Source: Alnus glutinosa
Taxonomy: Eukaryota; Streptophyta; Magnoliopsida; Fagales; Betulaceae
Length of the DNA: 64,000 nt
Direction of reading: 5' to 3'
Assembly (NCBI RefSeq): GCF_958979055.1
Contig: NC_084886.1
Span: forward strand, 39,762,154 to 39,826,153
Both the position numbers and the translations under genes were made by a program. Positions 1-11,591 of the stretch are shown here, piece after piece. Position 1 is the first letter of the stretch, and each line of letters opens with the position of its first letter. A model generated the notes under the pieces. The model worked only from the letters and a program-made list of their open reading frames with translations, searched no databases and was not told the DNA's origin.

Positions 1-200
1 GATAAAAATTTAGTACAAATTGGTTTTATAAGAAATTCTTACGAACCAATCTTTAAAAGTGACAAATGTCTTTTATGCTATTAAAAAAGTATATGAAAAA
101 CACATGCTATTAAAAAAAATATGTTTCTCACATGGTAAGAGAAACCTGTCACTTTTAGAGAATTGTTTGTAAGAAATTTGTATCCAATAAAAATATGGTG
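1..200. repeat. Hairpin (MITE-like) repeat at the left edge
   Basis: Sequence near 30-65 (aagaaattcttacgaacc, then ctttaaaagtgaca) is repeated in inverted orientation near 148-185. This gives a fold-back of about 160 bp with an AT-rich centre. No target duplication could be fixed because the left arm lies close to the window edge. It is probably an old non-autonomous DNA transposon; no coding content was seen. Confidence 0.35.
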
Positions 201-935
201 GTAGTTTAGACTTTGAAGGCTAAAGTATTTTCCTTCTTTTTTGGTGGACAACTTTTTAGATACCAAAATTGTATTCAAATATTGTAATTGGCATTTCTTA
301 AGGCCGTTGAAGGATAGGTGTATGAGAAGCTAGGGTTAGAAGTGAGTGAGTCCATACCGTATCTCACAATGGTTTGTTTTCTTTGTGTTCATGGGTTTTC
401 TTCTCTGTTTGGGTCTTGCCAAGTGTCGTCCCACTATCGGACAATACTCTAACTAGGGGTGTCTTCTAGTAACTAACCCTTGGCCAGGTATATCTCTTGT
501 AATGTGTAACCTTTCTACGTGATAACGGAGCTGAATTAAATACCACATGTTACTGTTGTAGGAAGTTAGCGTTTTCTAGCTCACAGTGCAGCATTCCCTA
601 GCGTCCTGCCGCGAATCCCAACAAATAGTTGAAGTGATTGGACAAACGATGACTCCCTGCAACGCACTTTCCTAAGATCATCGAGCTTCGTCGTAGGCCC
701 GTGTAAGTTGGCGGGCCAAGCAGGGTCGGTATTGGGTACACCAGTCTTCATCATTTAATTTTTTTTTAATGTAAGTTTGTTTCCATTCATGTCAAGCAGA
801 AAGAAATCAATTCTACTAGTTCCTCTGTCCCGCAAGAACTGAATGTGGTTTCTTAAGAGCATACAACAGTAGTATACATAGATAAGATTGGGTGTATGAG
901 AGATATGTATATATATATATATATTGTTCTAACTA
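201..935. other. Gene-free stretch downstream of the lipase gene
   Basis: No ORF with coding character, RNA gene or clear repeat was recognised here. It lies 3' of the minus-strand lipase gene. A pure AT run sits at about 908-924. An AATAAA on the minus strand at 940-945 lies only a few bases past the lipase stop codon, so a more distal poly(A) signal may be the one used. Confidence 0.4.
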
Positions 936-949
936 TTATTTTATTCATG

Positions 950-1774
950 TCACATTACAGAACCACAAGGTTCTTCATTTTCCAGTTCCCTGATTAACAT
1001 TTCCATCATCTTCTTATACATAGGCATATAATGATCATTTATCATTGTTTTTGAAAGCCGGAGCTTACTATACAGTTCTCTAGGCGTCTCAAAGAAACCA
1101 ACATGTTCCTCAGTGCGCGTGCCATTATCTATATTGGGAGTATCAGATGAAGGTACGGAAACGATGTGCATGATTCTGCCAGGGGGATAGAACCGGTGGC
1201 TCTCTAATACATCATCCGCCGATGAGATTGGATTACTGCTTTCCACTACTGCATCAACCAGTATGTTTTCCTCTTCGGTGATTTCTTTAGCTGCAGCTGC
1301 TTCTTCCTCCTGGGCTCTAATATCTGCTTCATTCTCCTGCCTCTGAAGCTCTCTCTCCAGTTCGAACAATAACTCACCTTCAGTGATGTCCTCCACAGTG
1401 GACACACTAATGACTCCATCTTCTGGAAGGAGATGCTCGTCTTCATCTGTATCATCATGACCTGATCCACCACTAGAGGAATTACGTTCCACTTTATTCC
1501 CCAAAGGGTCTCTTGTTATTCCATCTGTTGCAGCAGACTCGGAGTTTCTTTCAGATACTAGAGCTGCTTCAGGCAAATCCTCTACTTCAGATTCCAATAG
1601 TGGACCCACGTGACGGCGACGTGCGCCCATGCAAGACCATGATGACAGAGACGAGCGTGTTTTGACAACAGCTTGAGCAACATTCTGTGCACGCTTCATC
1701 ACAACCTAAAATTTACCAAGCATAACTGCCGGTCATGATACACATACATGCATAGGAGATAGAATTGAGACCGG

Positions 1775-1813
<39 letters not shown>

Positions 1814-4800
1814 AGAAGAAGAAAGAAAGAAAGAAAAAAGAAAAAGAAAAAAAAGAAAGTGTGATTACATCAAACTAGTGTCAATAAATTCATTGCATGC
1901 AAACTGACAGGAAAATATTGCATTACCTACAATATTTAAGAAAGCTAACTTGTGCAAAATTCACTGTTGATTCCTTAGCTTGAATCTAGGTTTTTTAAAA
2001 AAAAAAACAGAGAAGCATAAACCAGCAGAAGTAAACCCACAAGAGTGAGCTAAACTTTACCTGAGTGCTGCTGGATACTGGCTTCAGAAGTGCACCTGCA
2101 CCAGCGACCCTGGCTTTGGTACTAGCTATAGATGGTAGACGAGATCCCAGAGCAGTTGCAGAGCGATAAAAAACATTTAGGACCCTTGTATGCTCAATCT
2201 GATCTCGAAAATCATTAAACCAAGATGATGCTGTGACCTGAAAATAACATTTTTTTTACGGATTTCAAAGTTTTTAAAGGATGAGAGATTTGGGAATCAA
2301 CTATGAATTTCAAAAATTAATTTTCTAGAACTCCAGTTCTTGTCAGGAGAAGAGTTACAGTACCTCGGAGCGAAGGTCATCAAGAGAAGCTGTTGAGAAT
2401 GTTGGCACCAGGTCAGAACCATTAATGACGGTAGTAATAAAATGCTTGCCTGATTCTGCTAATTCCCAGGTCATACAGGCAGCTGCAAAATGACAATTAT
2501 AATACAAGCACTTAACAAACTGCACCCCGTACTAAACCATAAAATTCTGTCAGTGCCTACCTAGACCTCATAGAGAACTCTCCCTAAAATTGTAGTACAA
2601 AAAGAAAGCACTTTAAGCATTGGGAAGGGATCATTATCTTATTAGGAAAATGCTAGAATTATAACAAGTGCACAACATTAAGGCACATTAGAAGGGGCCC
2701 ACACATGTGGACCCCACCCCATTGTGCCTTGGTGTTGTGCAATTGTAGTGCACTTGTAGTGCATATATCACTTCCCATCTTATTAATGTCCTCTATCTTT
2801 CTTTTTTTCAATTGGCAAGTCACACACGTGTCCAATGGGTCTTAAACCTATGACCTCACCCTCCACCACGTTATTATAGAGTGAGGAGGTGCCACTTAAA
2901 CTACACCTCGTTGGCATCATTAATGTCCTCCACATAACAATATTGCAGAATTTGGGGCAAATGAGGCCATTCATGTTGTGAATTTAAGAAAATATTTTAA
3001 CAAAGAAAAGAAGATTATGTCACAACTACCATGCCATGTAAATAAACTTTACCTGGTTCCTTATCCAAAATAGAGATCAAGGTTCCATAATTATGCCAGA
3101 TTTCCTATTCCTAATGTATAAGTGCATCTTCTTTATCCTTCAATAAGAGTTCACTTGATCGTTAGAAATAAACCCTGATAGGTACAAGAATTTTTCCCGT
3201 TTCTCTTAAGTATAATCTTGAAACTTCCACTTCCATCCGTAACCTAATTGATTGAAGGAACTTACAATTGAAACAAAAGCCACTAACTTTTAGAGTCATT
3301 TTCAGTTTGAAGTCCACATCACTCTGACTTCAGTGAAGATAATTAACAAGTACGATGCCACAAAATGAGAAAATGGCCAGGTGAGCACATTGATCATAGT
3401 TGGTAGTAACAGGAAAAAATATATATATTAAAAAAAAAAAAAAAAAAAAAGGGTAAGCATCATTGATCAGTACATGCCTGGGGCAAACGTTACACAAGTG
3501 CTTGAGGAGAATTCTTTCTGTTCTCGAAGAATATATGTCAAAAGCGCAGCAGTACCACCACCAAGCGAATGCCCAACAATCTGAATATAAAAAACTAAAA
3601 CAATTAAGTGCAAAATTTATATAGAAGAAACATATATTGCATGAACTGATTCAGTACAATAACTTAAAAGTTCAAAATTGACATCATGATGACATAGCAT
3701 GCTATACAGTAACAAAGGATTAGAGGTTTGTAATTTACAAAGGAAAACCTAGTGAATGTGAAGAGGTTTATCCTCTTCCAGATGTAGTAAATTTACATCA
3801 AGGACCAATGTTGAGATCAATTAAGTTGAATGAAAGCCTATATTAAGAACAGACCATATTGTTCTCGTGATGAATCATAAGATTAAATAAGAACGTAAGA
3901 ACTACTAGAAGAAGCTTGGCATCACAAGTTCCTGGGTAAGTTGAACTAAATAGATTTATATTGAATGCAGATTACATGAAAATAGAAGTAGAAACATGGA
4001 ACACGGAAGATTTTAAGTTGTGTTTTTTTATGCGTTTTATAATCCAAAAAAAAAAAGTTAAACTTTAAAACGACCATGCCATTTTAATTTATTTGACAGA
4101 AAAACTAAAGAAAATGTAGCAGGAAAATTAGAACAATTGAATAGTGATATAAGCTATCAAATAAGAAGAAGTAGCACATACCTTCACTTTGTAGTCAGGA
4201 TATTCATTAAGAGCTTTGAGCAGAGAAGGAGTGCAAAGCTTTGCTATCCAACGAGCAGCAGCAACCATTCCACAATGGGCATATCCTAAAACTAAATTGC
4301 TTATCCCACCATCATGTAAAACTGAGTGGTGGAAAGGGACCACTGCACCAGTTGCTGCTGTTAGTGTATCTTTAATGCTATGAGTACCACGAATCAATAG
4401 AAGGAAACATTTTGAGTCTCTATCTCGTATAATTGAGAAAGCGGGCTTCAAAAGCTGCAAGCATTGTTCAGGTAATTAAAGCAATACTCAATTATGATTT
4501 TAGTATAAGTACGAAATACATTAAGCAAATTAGTAAAGCTTGCTTGATCACATATATTATGGTTAGTAAGAAGAAAAATTGATGAATTATCAAGGGGACA
4601 GCCATAACCTACAAGTTGAAATTTTGCCAAGTTTAGCCCACATCAGAAGTCTTATTAGTCATATGTTATAATAAGTGAGTTGTCATATGCCCACATAAAC
4701 ATGTAAATTTTAATTTTGCAGGAAAAAAATGCAAACGGGAAAAGGTCTGAAGTTTTAAACTCCTTTCTGTTATTTAGTTTAAGGGATGCTTTTTATAGCC

Positions 4801-6324
4801 TGATAATTTTCTTCTACTCTCTCCATGAGTAAGCCTCATACGATGAGTAACCTGGTTTCAACGTATGTCACCCACTCAGTCCTATGGGGTATTCATTTCT
4901 CACCTGATGTGCCTTCTGAACAGTAGGAAAAAGAATCTTCAAACGGGAGATAACTAATCCCATATGCATAATTTTCTATGGAGCAGCAAAAATTCCAGGC
5001 AATAATTGGAATAAAACCCAAAGAAGAGACTAAACCACATCCCTTCATGCAACACAAGCCCCATAAGCAAGCACATGACACATGCTCTATGGAATGTTGG
5101 CTTTGACTTAAAATAAAGGGAAATCAGGTAAGGACCTCCCTCTGTGTTCACTCATTTTGACTTTAAGACCTCAATTTTTAATTTGATAGATTTGAGATCC
5201 GAGTTTGAGCTCATTCTAAATTCGAGACCTCCGTTAGATAGCATAAATGAATGTGAATATACATTATGTTGTTCAAATAAAAATATTTAACCAAATAGAA
5301 AAGAAAAAAAGGAATAAAGAAAACCATGGCCTCAGTGAGGGTGGCTTGGGGAGTTGGGGCGAGCCACCCCCTAAGAGGATGGCCGTGGTTCTCTTTTTCT
5401 TTATTTTCTGTTTTTTATTTTTTAATCTGATCAGAGCGGCATAACTATATTTTCACACATGTTTTTGTTATCCATTTGACGGAAAGGCTGATGAAGGTCT
5501 CGAATTTAGAATGGGTCCAAACACACGTCATGAATTTATCAAATTGAAAACTTGGATCTTAAAACCAAAATGACCAAAAGAACGAGGGGGATCTTGACCT
5601 GATTCCCTAAAACAAAATAAAAGATACTCTGAACAATAACATACCTCTGCCTTGGGCTTGTGAAGGAGGACATCTTCCTCAGAGTAGCCGGCAGACTCTA
5701 AAAACACTGGAAACTTCTTCTTCGAGAAAAGCATACAAAGGGTCAACAACCTCAGAAATATGTTCAACTCCACAACAACTTCAGGACCTTTAAGTTGTAT
5801 ACAATCATTACCAGCATATACACTTGCAACTTGTAAGTTACCCTGCAAGCACATCACACTCGGTAACATCCCCACTCATACATTACACCAACAGCCCAAA
5901 GCACAAATTCACCACTAACCCCCTGCTTCAAAAATGAGCTCCCAACACACACACACACACACACACATACACACACACATAAATGAAAAAGAAAAAGAAA
6001 AAAAGTAAAATTAATATATCTCATAGGAAAAGATTCAAACTTTTAGCAATTAAATCAGTCTTAAACAAGCAAACATCACACATTACCAATAGCTCTCAAA
6101 ACAATCACCGCTAAGTAAATGCTTCAAGAATGAGAACACACACACAGGCACAATTTTTTTTTTTTTTTTTTTTTAGACGTCTCATAGAAAAAATATTCAA
6201 ATTTTTAGCAATTAAATCAGTCTTAAACAAGCAAAGAATGCAAATTACCAATAGCTCACAACAAAATTCACCAGTAAGCCACTGCTTCAAGAATGAACTC
6301 ACACACACAAGGACCCAAAAAGCG

Positions 6325-6357
<33 letters not shown>

Positions 6358-6809
6358 TTAAATTCATACATCTCAAAGAAAACTAGCAATTTAATCGGTC
6401 AAAACAGGCAAACGCTATAAAAAATGAAAATCCAAATAATTCACACGAAAATGTTACAGTTTTAACCAAGCAAGCACTATAAAACCACAATTCTATTACA
6501 TCAAAACCCTAAAAGACCACAGACCTGCCTCCTCATGAAATAGTTAATCCCGAACGCCAAGTCCCCGATCGGCCATTTCCCCAAAGTCTCCGAATACGTG
6601 AAACGCAACGTCTCAGAAAGCGTGCTGATCGACTCGAACAGCGTCGCCGGAGCCTGAGCTGGCCTCCGAGAAATTCTCCTCCTAAACGATCTGCTCAATT
6701 TCGACCGTTCATCTTCTCCCTCCACCCTCCCCGCCGCCAGTCTCCGGGTCAGCAAGTAGTACAGCAGCACCGCAGCTCCAGAGGCGGTCACAATTGTCGC
6801 CACCGCCAT
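950..6809 (-). CDS. Class 3 lipase, sn1-specific diacylglycerol lipase type (636 aa)
   Basis: Seven minus-strand exons join in frame: 6525-6809, 5645-5842, 4182-4454, 3478-3580, 2364-2482, 2061-2237 and 950-1705. The protein starts with a hydrophobic stretch (AVATIVTASGAAVLLYYLL), probably a membrane anchor. The Lipase_3 core follows. The nucleophile elbow is GHSLGGG with Ser at about residue 257, the likely catalytic Asp is in NGSDLVP (about 310), and the likely His is in PPGRIMHI (about 565). An acidic, Glu-rich insert lies between Asp and His, as in plant relatives of about 640 aa. Family members hydrolyse mono- or diacylglycerols at membranes; the substrate here is inferred. Intron 4 (2483-3477) has a GC donor, CAG|GCATGT; using the nearby GT breaks the frame. 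The 5' UTR has a (TTC)n tract near 7000-7025. Introns hold a MITE (2645-2776) and a fold-back (about 5150-5580). Confidence 0.9.
2645..2776. mobile_element. Mutator-type MITE in lipase intron 4
   Basis: A short 132-bp fold-back is flanked by a perfect 9-bp direct repeat, ATCTTATTA (2636-2644 and 2777-2785). Its ends read GGAAAATGCTAG and, reverse-complemented, GGGAAGTGATAT. The 9-bp duplication is the hallmark of Mutator-like transposition. There is no coding capacity. The interior has the CACAAC/GTTGTG arms also seen at 27469, 49388 and 49964. Confidence 0.75.
2790..2935. repeat. Dispersed repeat with a gaggtgccactta core
   Basis: This stretch (tgggtcttaaacc, caccctcc, gaggaggtgccacttaaa) resembles 60240-60350 (tgggtcttgaatt, cacccttt, gaggaggcgccgtttaag) in the same order and orientation. 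The two copies point to an old dispersed repeat, perhaps retroposon-derived. The family is not identified. Confidence 0.35.
5150..5580. repeat. Long terminal-inverted-repeat element in lipase intron 2
   Basis: Left arm 5153-5232 and right arm about 5495-5575 are imperfect reverse complements (for example cattctaaattcgagacct against its complement). The arms of about 75 bp enclose a GC-richer centre with gggtggctt and gccaccccc modules. This is probably a non-autonomous DNA transposon. No target duplication was found. Confidence 0.55.
5951..6356. repeat. Duplicated segment with CA and poly(A)/poly(T) tracts in lipase intron 1
   Basis: Three degenerate copies of a unit (cttcaagaatgag, acacacac, an A- or T-homopolymer, then attaaatcagtcttaaacaagc) follow one another. 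The homopolymers at 6154-6173 and 6328-6355 produce spurious low-complexity ORFs. This is an intronic tandem duplication with unstable microsatellites. Confidence 0.55.
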
Positions 6810-8004
6810 AGAATCAACGGTGAAGATCGCAAGCTCAAGCCGAAAGCATCAAACTTTTTAGCTCATAAATTTAAACAATTTCTTCAATTCTGAACTTAAT
6901 TTTCGCAGCTCGAAGAGAAATTGAAAAATCAAAATTTCTAAAAATGCAAAATCTGAAAGAATGAATGAATGAGTGTGAGTTATGGTTCGAAAGAATAGAA
7001 GAAGAAGAAGAAGAAGAAGAAGAAGAAAGAGAGAGATTTGGACCAGAGAAGTTGCAGACAGGATCAGAGAACGGATGTGTAGAATAAATCATAAATGTAA
7101 GAAGAAAGGAGGTGAAATTACGAAACATGCACTTTCTTTTTCAAAAATTGATGAATGATTGAAGGTTAAACGGCGGGGGAATTCGTAGAATGAAAGGGGG
7201 TATTTGTGTCAATTTGTACGCCACACAAGTCACGTTCGCGAGAATAATGAAAAGGGCACGGAAATAAGGTAGGAAGAAGTGGGAAGTCGCGCACGTAAGG
7301 GATCGACCACTAGGATTAGATTAGCGTGTATGGATGTGACGGACAAACTTAAAACGACAGAGTAGTGCGGACGCGGTGCATAGTGTACTTCGTTATCCGA
7401 CGTGTCGTGTAATGGTGGTGGTGAAGATAGGACAAGAAGCTGTTGATGGAGGCCGCGCTACGTCGCTGGCTGGATCCAACCCAGGCGTCCAATGGACATG
7501 ACTGGCCCCCACGGTAGGTCAACTTAGGAGTGTCCACAAAAATAGATAATTGGGACAAATGTGGCATGCTTAAACCGATTATAATTCACTCAAATTATTT
7601 ATTTAAATTTAAGAGATTTTGGATAAGTAATTATAAGAAACTATTTATGAAATTTACCTGATGGATAAGAACATCTTTAACAGAATAAGCGAATGGATTA
7701 CAATAATTAAATTTTTTTACTATTATGAGACATTTTTCGTCTCTAACAAAATTGGCAAAATAAATTTTTTTCATTTATCAAAAAAAAAAAAAGAATAAAA
7801 TTTTTACTTCTTGTTTGAATAGTAAATAAACCAACACTTGCCTTTTCTGCATCTCTATTTAAGAGTTGGAAAAGCATTTCTTAAGATTATATATAACCAA
7901 ATTCTATTTTATGGAAAGAGGCCAGAAAAGTTCTATTCTTCTTTGATCCAAGATCATACAAGGAATTTCATAATGCCATTTTTATTTTCTCTTGTTAAAT
8001 TTTA
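6810..8004. other. Lipase 5' UTR and promoter side, then gene-free DNA
   Basis: The first 300 bp hold the GA/GAA-rich leader of the minus-strand lipase gene. Further out, ACGT-containing motifs occur near 7233 and 7293. No plausible gene was seen; the small ORFs here lack homology-like features. The right part is AT-rich. Confidence 0.4.
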
Positions 8005-8366
8005 GGGTTAAATACATATTTGGTATCTGTGGTTTAAAAGTTTTATTTTTTGATACCTCAGTTTCAATTCGCATCACAGATGGTACTTAAGTTTTGAGAA
8101 AAAAAACGTATTTGATACCTTCGTCTATTTTTTCGTCCAAAATTTAACGGACTTCAGCGCCACTTAACACCCTTAATGGGTGTCGCGATATTATGGGTAT
8201 TAAGTGGCACTGATGTGGCAGTCTGTTAAATTTTGGGTGGAAAAATAGACGGATGTATTAAATCCGTCTTTTCTTAAAATTCATGTACTATTTGTGATGA
8301 AAATTGAAACTGAAATATTAAAAAATAAAGTTTTTAAACCAAAAATACCAAATATTTATTTAACCC
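8005..8366. mobile_element. Mutator-type MITE with GGGTTAAAT ends and a 9-bp TSD
   Basis: This 362-bp fold-back has terminal inverted repeats beginning GGGTTAAAT. Its arms are complementary over more than 100 bp (for example atttggta with taccaaat). Identical 9-bp direct repeats TAAATTTTA flank it at 7996-8004 and 8367-8375. No ORF is present. A much larger element with similar ends lies at 55165-56490. Confidence 0.75.
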
Positions 8367-8375
8367 TAAATTTTA

Positions 8376-9075
8376 ATGATGTCGGGACACATAATTTATT
8401 GTGCAGGCATACCAATGCCCGGTGGAAATCGGGCTTGGGCCTAAAAGAGAAGCTTTAGGCCTAAGGCAAGCTTTGATGTAGAGGGAGTTGTTTGCCCTAA
8501 ATGCTTAATACTTTTCTTTTATCAAAATAACAAAAACAATTTTCTTTGAAGGCAACTCAATTCTCTCTCTCTCTCTTTCTGACATACACGCAAAAAGATG
8601 AAGTATACACTCAAAATTGGCTAGGAGGTATGAAGCTCACCTCTATCATTATAAGGTCTATTATTGATATAATTTTTATTTCTTATTTTCTAGCCTACAG
8701 CTACATGATATAATCCATTTTATTAAATAAATTTCTAACATTTGATTTTTATTTTATTTTTAAAAAAAATTATTCTTATTTTATATTTCTTTTTGAAGTT
8801 AGTAAAATAAATATTGAACAAGAAGAAAATTCTTCTCAATTTTTAATATGTGGTGTTGGGGATGTGTTCATCTTTATTATTTTATGTACACAACTTGGTT
8901 TGTTACCAATTTTTCCATCTCTATTTTGTTTTTTTTTTTAAAGAAAAAAACAAAAATATTAATAAATAATCCAAAACACTCAAAATACTTTCACCTTTAT
9001 ATCATATTAAAATATATTTTCAAACAAAAAAACAAAAGGCACCCTATAAACGAAGCCAAATTTATATAGTTTTCA
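8376..9075. other. AT-rich gene-free stretch
   Basis: It is low-complexity and AT-rich with a short CT run near 8564-8578. No coding or RNA feature could be supported. The 73-residue ORF at 8848-9069 is dominated by Lys, Phe and Ile codons expected of random AT-rich DNA. Confidence 0.4.
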
Positions 9076-9084
9076 TTTAATATA

Positions 9085-9247
9085 GAGAAATGCTTGACAT
9101 TCTAACACTTTTTTTTTTTTTTCAGAATTTGGTTTCAATATGATGTGTCATAATCCCATTTCTTAAAATGATAGATCTTATGAAATTGTGACACATCGAA
9201 TTCTAAAAAAAAAAAAAAAAAAAATGTTTAAATCTCTAGCATTCCTC
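9085..9247. mobile_element. Mutator-type MITE with a perfect 9-bp TSD
   Basis: This 163-bp fold-back has ends GAGAAATGCTTGA and, reverse-complemented, GAGGAATGCTAGA. Identical 9-bp repeats TTTAATATA flank it (9076-9084 and 9248-9256). Poly(T) and poly(A) tracts pair within the hairpin. It belongs to the GAGNAATG-ended set in this window. Confidence 0.8.
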
Positions 9248-9256
9248 TTTAATATA

Positions 9257-9916
9257 ATGTGTAGTGACATATAATATAATGATAATAAGAAGGCTATTGC
9301 TTATATTAATGTTTTTTTTTTAAAAAAAAAAAAAAAAAATACTTCTAAAAATAGGTATAAAATAAGCAAATAATAATTTGTTTGTATTATTTTGGTACTC
9401 AAGAAAAAAAAAAAAAAAAAAAAAAAATGGATGAGCAACATGAATGCCTTGAAGTTACCCCTGGAAACAAAAGTTTTAAAATAAAATAACCCATATAGCC
9501 TAGGCCTTGATAGTCCAGCCTATTTCCCTAAAAAGCTGCATGGGATTTTGAATTCCAACAACTTCAATTTGACCATTTCATCTAATTCAACATTTAAAAT
9601 CTGAATTTCCTACTCCCGTTGGAAGTTGTCCCAAATACAAACAAAAAGCTACATTTGATACACAACAAGGTGAACTTCTCAAGGCCTAGGAATATCAAGT
9701 TGATGGTAGGATAGTGTGCAAGACATTAGGTTTCGAGCAAGTCGACCCGCTAACTGCTCTTTTTTTCAATGATTTAGGTTTAATTTCACTATTTCTTTAT
9801 TTCTCATAAAAAAATTTGAATTGACCTTTAAAAAAATTAGACTTCTTTTTTTTTTTTTTAAGTTATTATTTTGTTACATCATTTAAGTCAAATCCGTACA
9901 ACATCGTGATCACTTT
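9257..9916. other. Gene-free stretch with homopolymer runs
   Basis: Several A- and T-runs (about 9310-9340, 9402-9427, 9848-9860) sit in AT-rich DNA. Nothing else was recognised. Confidence 0.4.
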
Positions 9917-10149
9917 TGTGACATTCCACGTCACCAGGGTATAAGAATGAGTATATACTTATATGTATATTCACACACACAATTCTTGATACAACGCGTT
10001 TTAAAACCGTGATAGTTATAAACCTATCAAAACTTCGCAGTTAAACGTGTTTCTGCAAAAGCAGTATCAGGATGGGTAACCTCCTAGAAAATCTAATTCA
10101 AATGAATAAAAAACGAACAATATTGTGTCGTTAAGGATGAACCGTCACA
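9917..10149 (+). mobile_element. Degenerate Cassandra-like TRIM LTR carrying a 5S rRNA-like segment
   Basis: The segment starts TGTGACATTCCACGTC and ends near CCGTCACA. From about 10000 to 10095 it aligns with plant 5S rRNA. The box A-like sequence agttaaacgtgt is at about 10039-10050 and the box C-like sequence aggatgggtaacctcc is at about 10069-10084. After the 5S part comes cgaacaatattgtg, like the region that follows 5S in Cassandra LTRs. Cassandra elements are known to carry 5S promoters inside their LTRs. The many substitutions and the lack of a second LTR mark this as an old relic, not a functional 5S gene. Confidence 0.6.
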
Positions 10150-11330
10150 AATGATCATTCCATCGAGTATTTCATAGTACAAAGGGAACCTATTTTGAGA
10201 CACATACTCAAGTCTTCTAGATTCCAAGTTAGGAGTGAGGTACAATAGCCAAAGACAGCCTCAATGGATGCCCAATTCACTGACGTAAAACCTAAAAATT
10301 GAAACTTTCCACCCATGGCAGGGCGCCAATTGCATTATGTTTCACCTACTCCCAAAGTACTTTTTCATGCTTGGAGACTCAACTGGGGGCATTGCCATTA
10401 TATGCGTGGGTCACACCCACGGGGACGCTCCAAGTTCACGTGTAATTTCGCCTCATATTCAATTTGGTACTTGTTGACATCACTCATTCCTACCTATAAC
10501 ATTTAACCCTAGCTATCTCAGTCATTTCAAATTTGGACAGCATATTATCAGAGCTTTTATATTACACCCAATTGTCTGATTAATTTTTGAACCATTCGAT
10601 CATCTGTCCAGGCAAATAGTTTTTATGTGAAGAACTTTATCCCATGTATTGTCCAAATTTTTAGAGATCCCAATCTGGTTGTCCTCAGCAGCAGTCTTTG
10701 AAGTCTTCATTCCCTTACCAATTTTTGTTTTTTCTTTTTGTCTCTTTTAGCAAAAAGGCAAGCGAGGAAGACAAGTCGTAACTATTCTGGATGTGACCAT
10801 AATAGTACTTGCTCGCTGGGAGTCGCACAGGAAGAGGGGTCTAGACTGTGAGAACCGCAGACACTCCCTCAAATCGGATGACCATAGTCTGATCCAGCCC
10901 CATCAAGACATTAATAAGACCCAAGACGACTAATATTAACATGATTGAAGATTCTCATTTTGAGAGTCGAATTCTCACCCTAATACATACACACAATGGC
11001 CAATGCTATATTTGGACCAGCTGAGCGTTACGATCCTCCCTTTAATGGGTTTCTGGATTGATTATAATCTATCGGTTTCTATTATAGCCTCTTGATTAAA
11101 TAATGAGTCTTCGTTCATTCGTTGCCAACAAACACTATTGTTTAAACCATAATTGTATCCATGAAAATGACTGATACTCTTTATTTGTTGATGTGTTTTG
11201 AGGCATTTTTTGTTTTTAGTTTGAAGAAATGATTTGATTTGGGTTGTTTGTTGCTATTGTTTTTGTTTCGAAAATATATACATGTGCATTGACAAACAGG
11301 AGGAGCAAATGAAATGCCTTTTTGGGATAA
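10150..11330. other. Intergenic region upstream of the J-domain gene
   Basis: No gene was recognised. The left part may be the decayed interior of the Cassandra-like element. Stretches near 10370-10450 and 10740-10920 are GC-richer than their surroundings but matched no family I know. The ORF at 10315-10506 is unsupported. Confidence 0.35.
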
Positions 11331-11331
11331 T

Positions 11332-11341
11332 GCCACGTGGC
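11332..11341. promoter_or_regulatory. Perfect G-box palindrome upstream of the J-domain gene
   Basis: The decamer GCCACGTGGC contains a CACGTG G-box core, about 250 bp upstream of the J-domain gene's ATG. G-boxes bind bZIP and bHLH factors in light, ABA and stress responses. Function here is inferred from position and perfect symmetry only. Confidence 0.45.
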
Positions 11342-11591
11342 AGAAATAACGTTAACATCTCCAAGCTCCCCTTGGCTTGTTTGTTTTTGTTCCCACCAAC
11401 TGATCCACTTTGAAAAATCAATCTCCGGAAAGCTTGCTCTTTTTTCTTAACCGCTCCACCCTGTAATCACTGCCCTATTTTCTTAAAACACAAGCCATTT
11501 AAATTTAAATTAATCCTTGCAACCCATTTCACATTTTCTCATCTCCTCTTCCATTCCTAAGTTTTTTTTTTTTACTCCATTCTCTTCTCAA

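Noticed and set aside
3470..3478. Canonical GT donor four bases after the GC donor in the lipase gene
   Set aside because: Using it shifts the frame into non-lipase sequence; the GC donor keeps the family alignment.
6111..6420. Overlapping ORFs on both strands around 6130-6420
   Set aside because: They are made by poly(A)/poly(T) and CA tracts inside lipase intron 1; the translations are runs of Phe or Lys.
10000..10095. A functional 5S rRNA gene
   Set aside because: Too many substitutions outside the promoter boxes, single copy, and LTR-like flanks. A Cassandra-type relic fits better.
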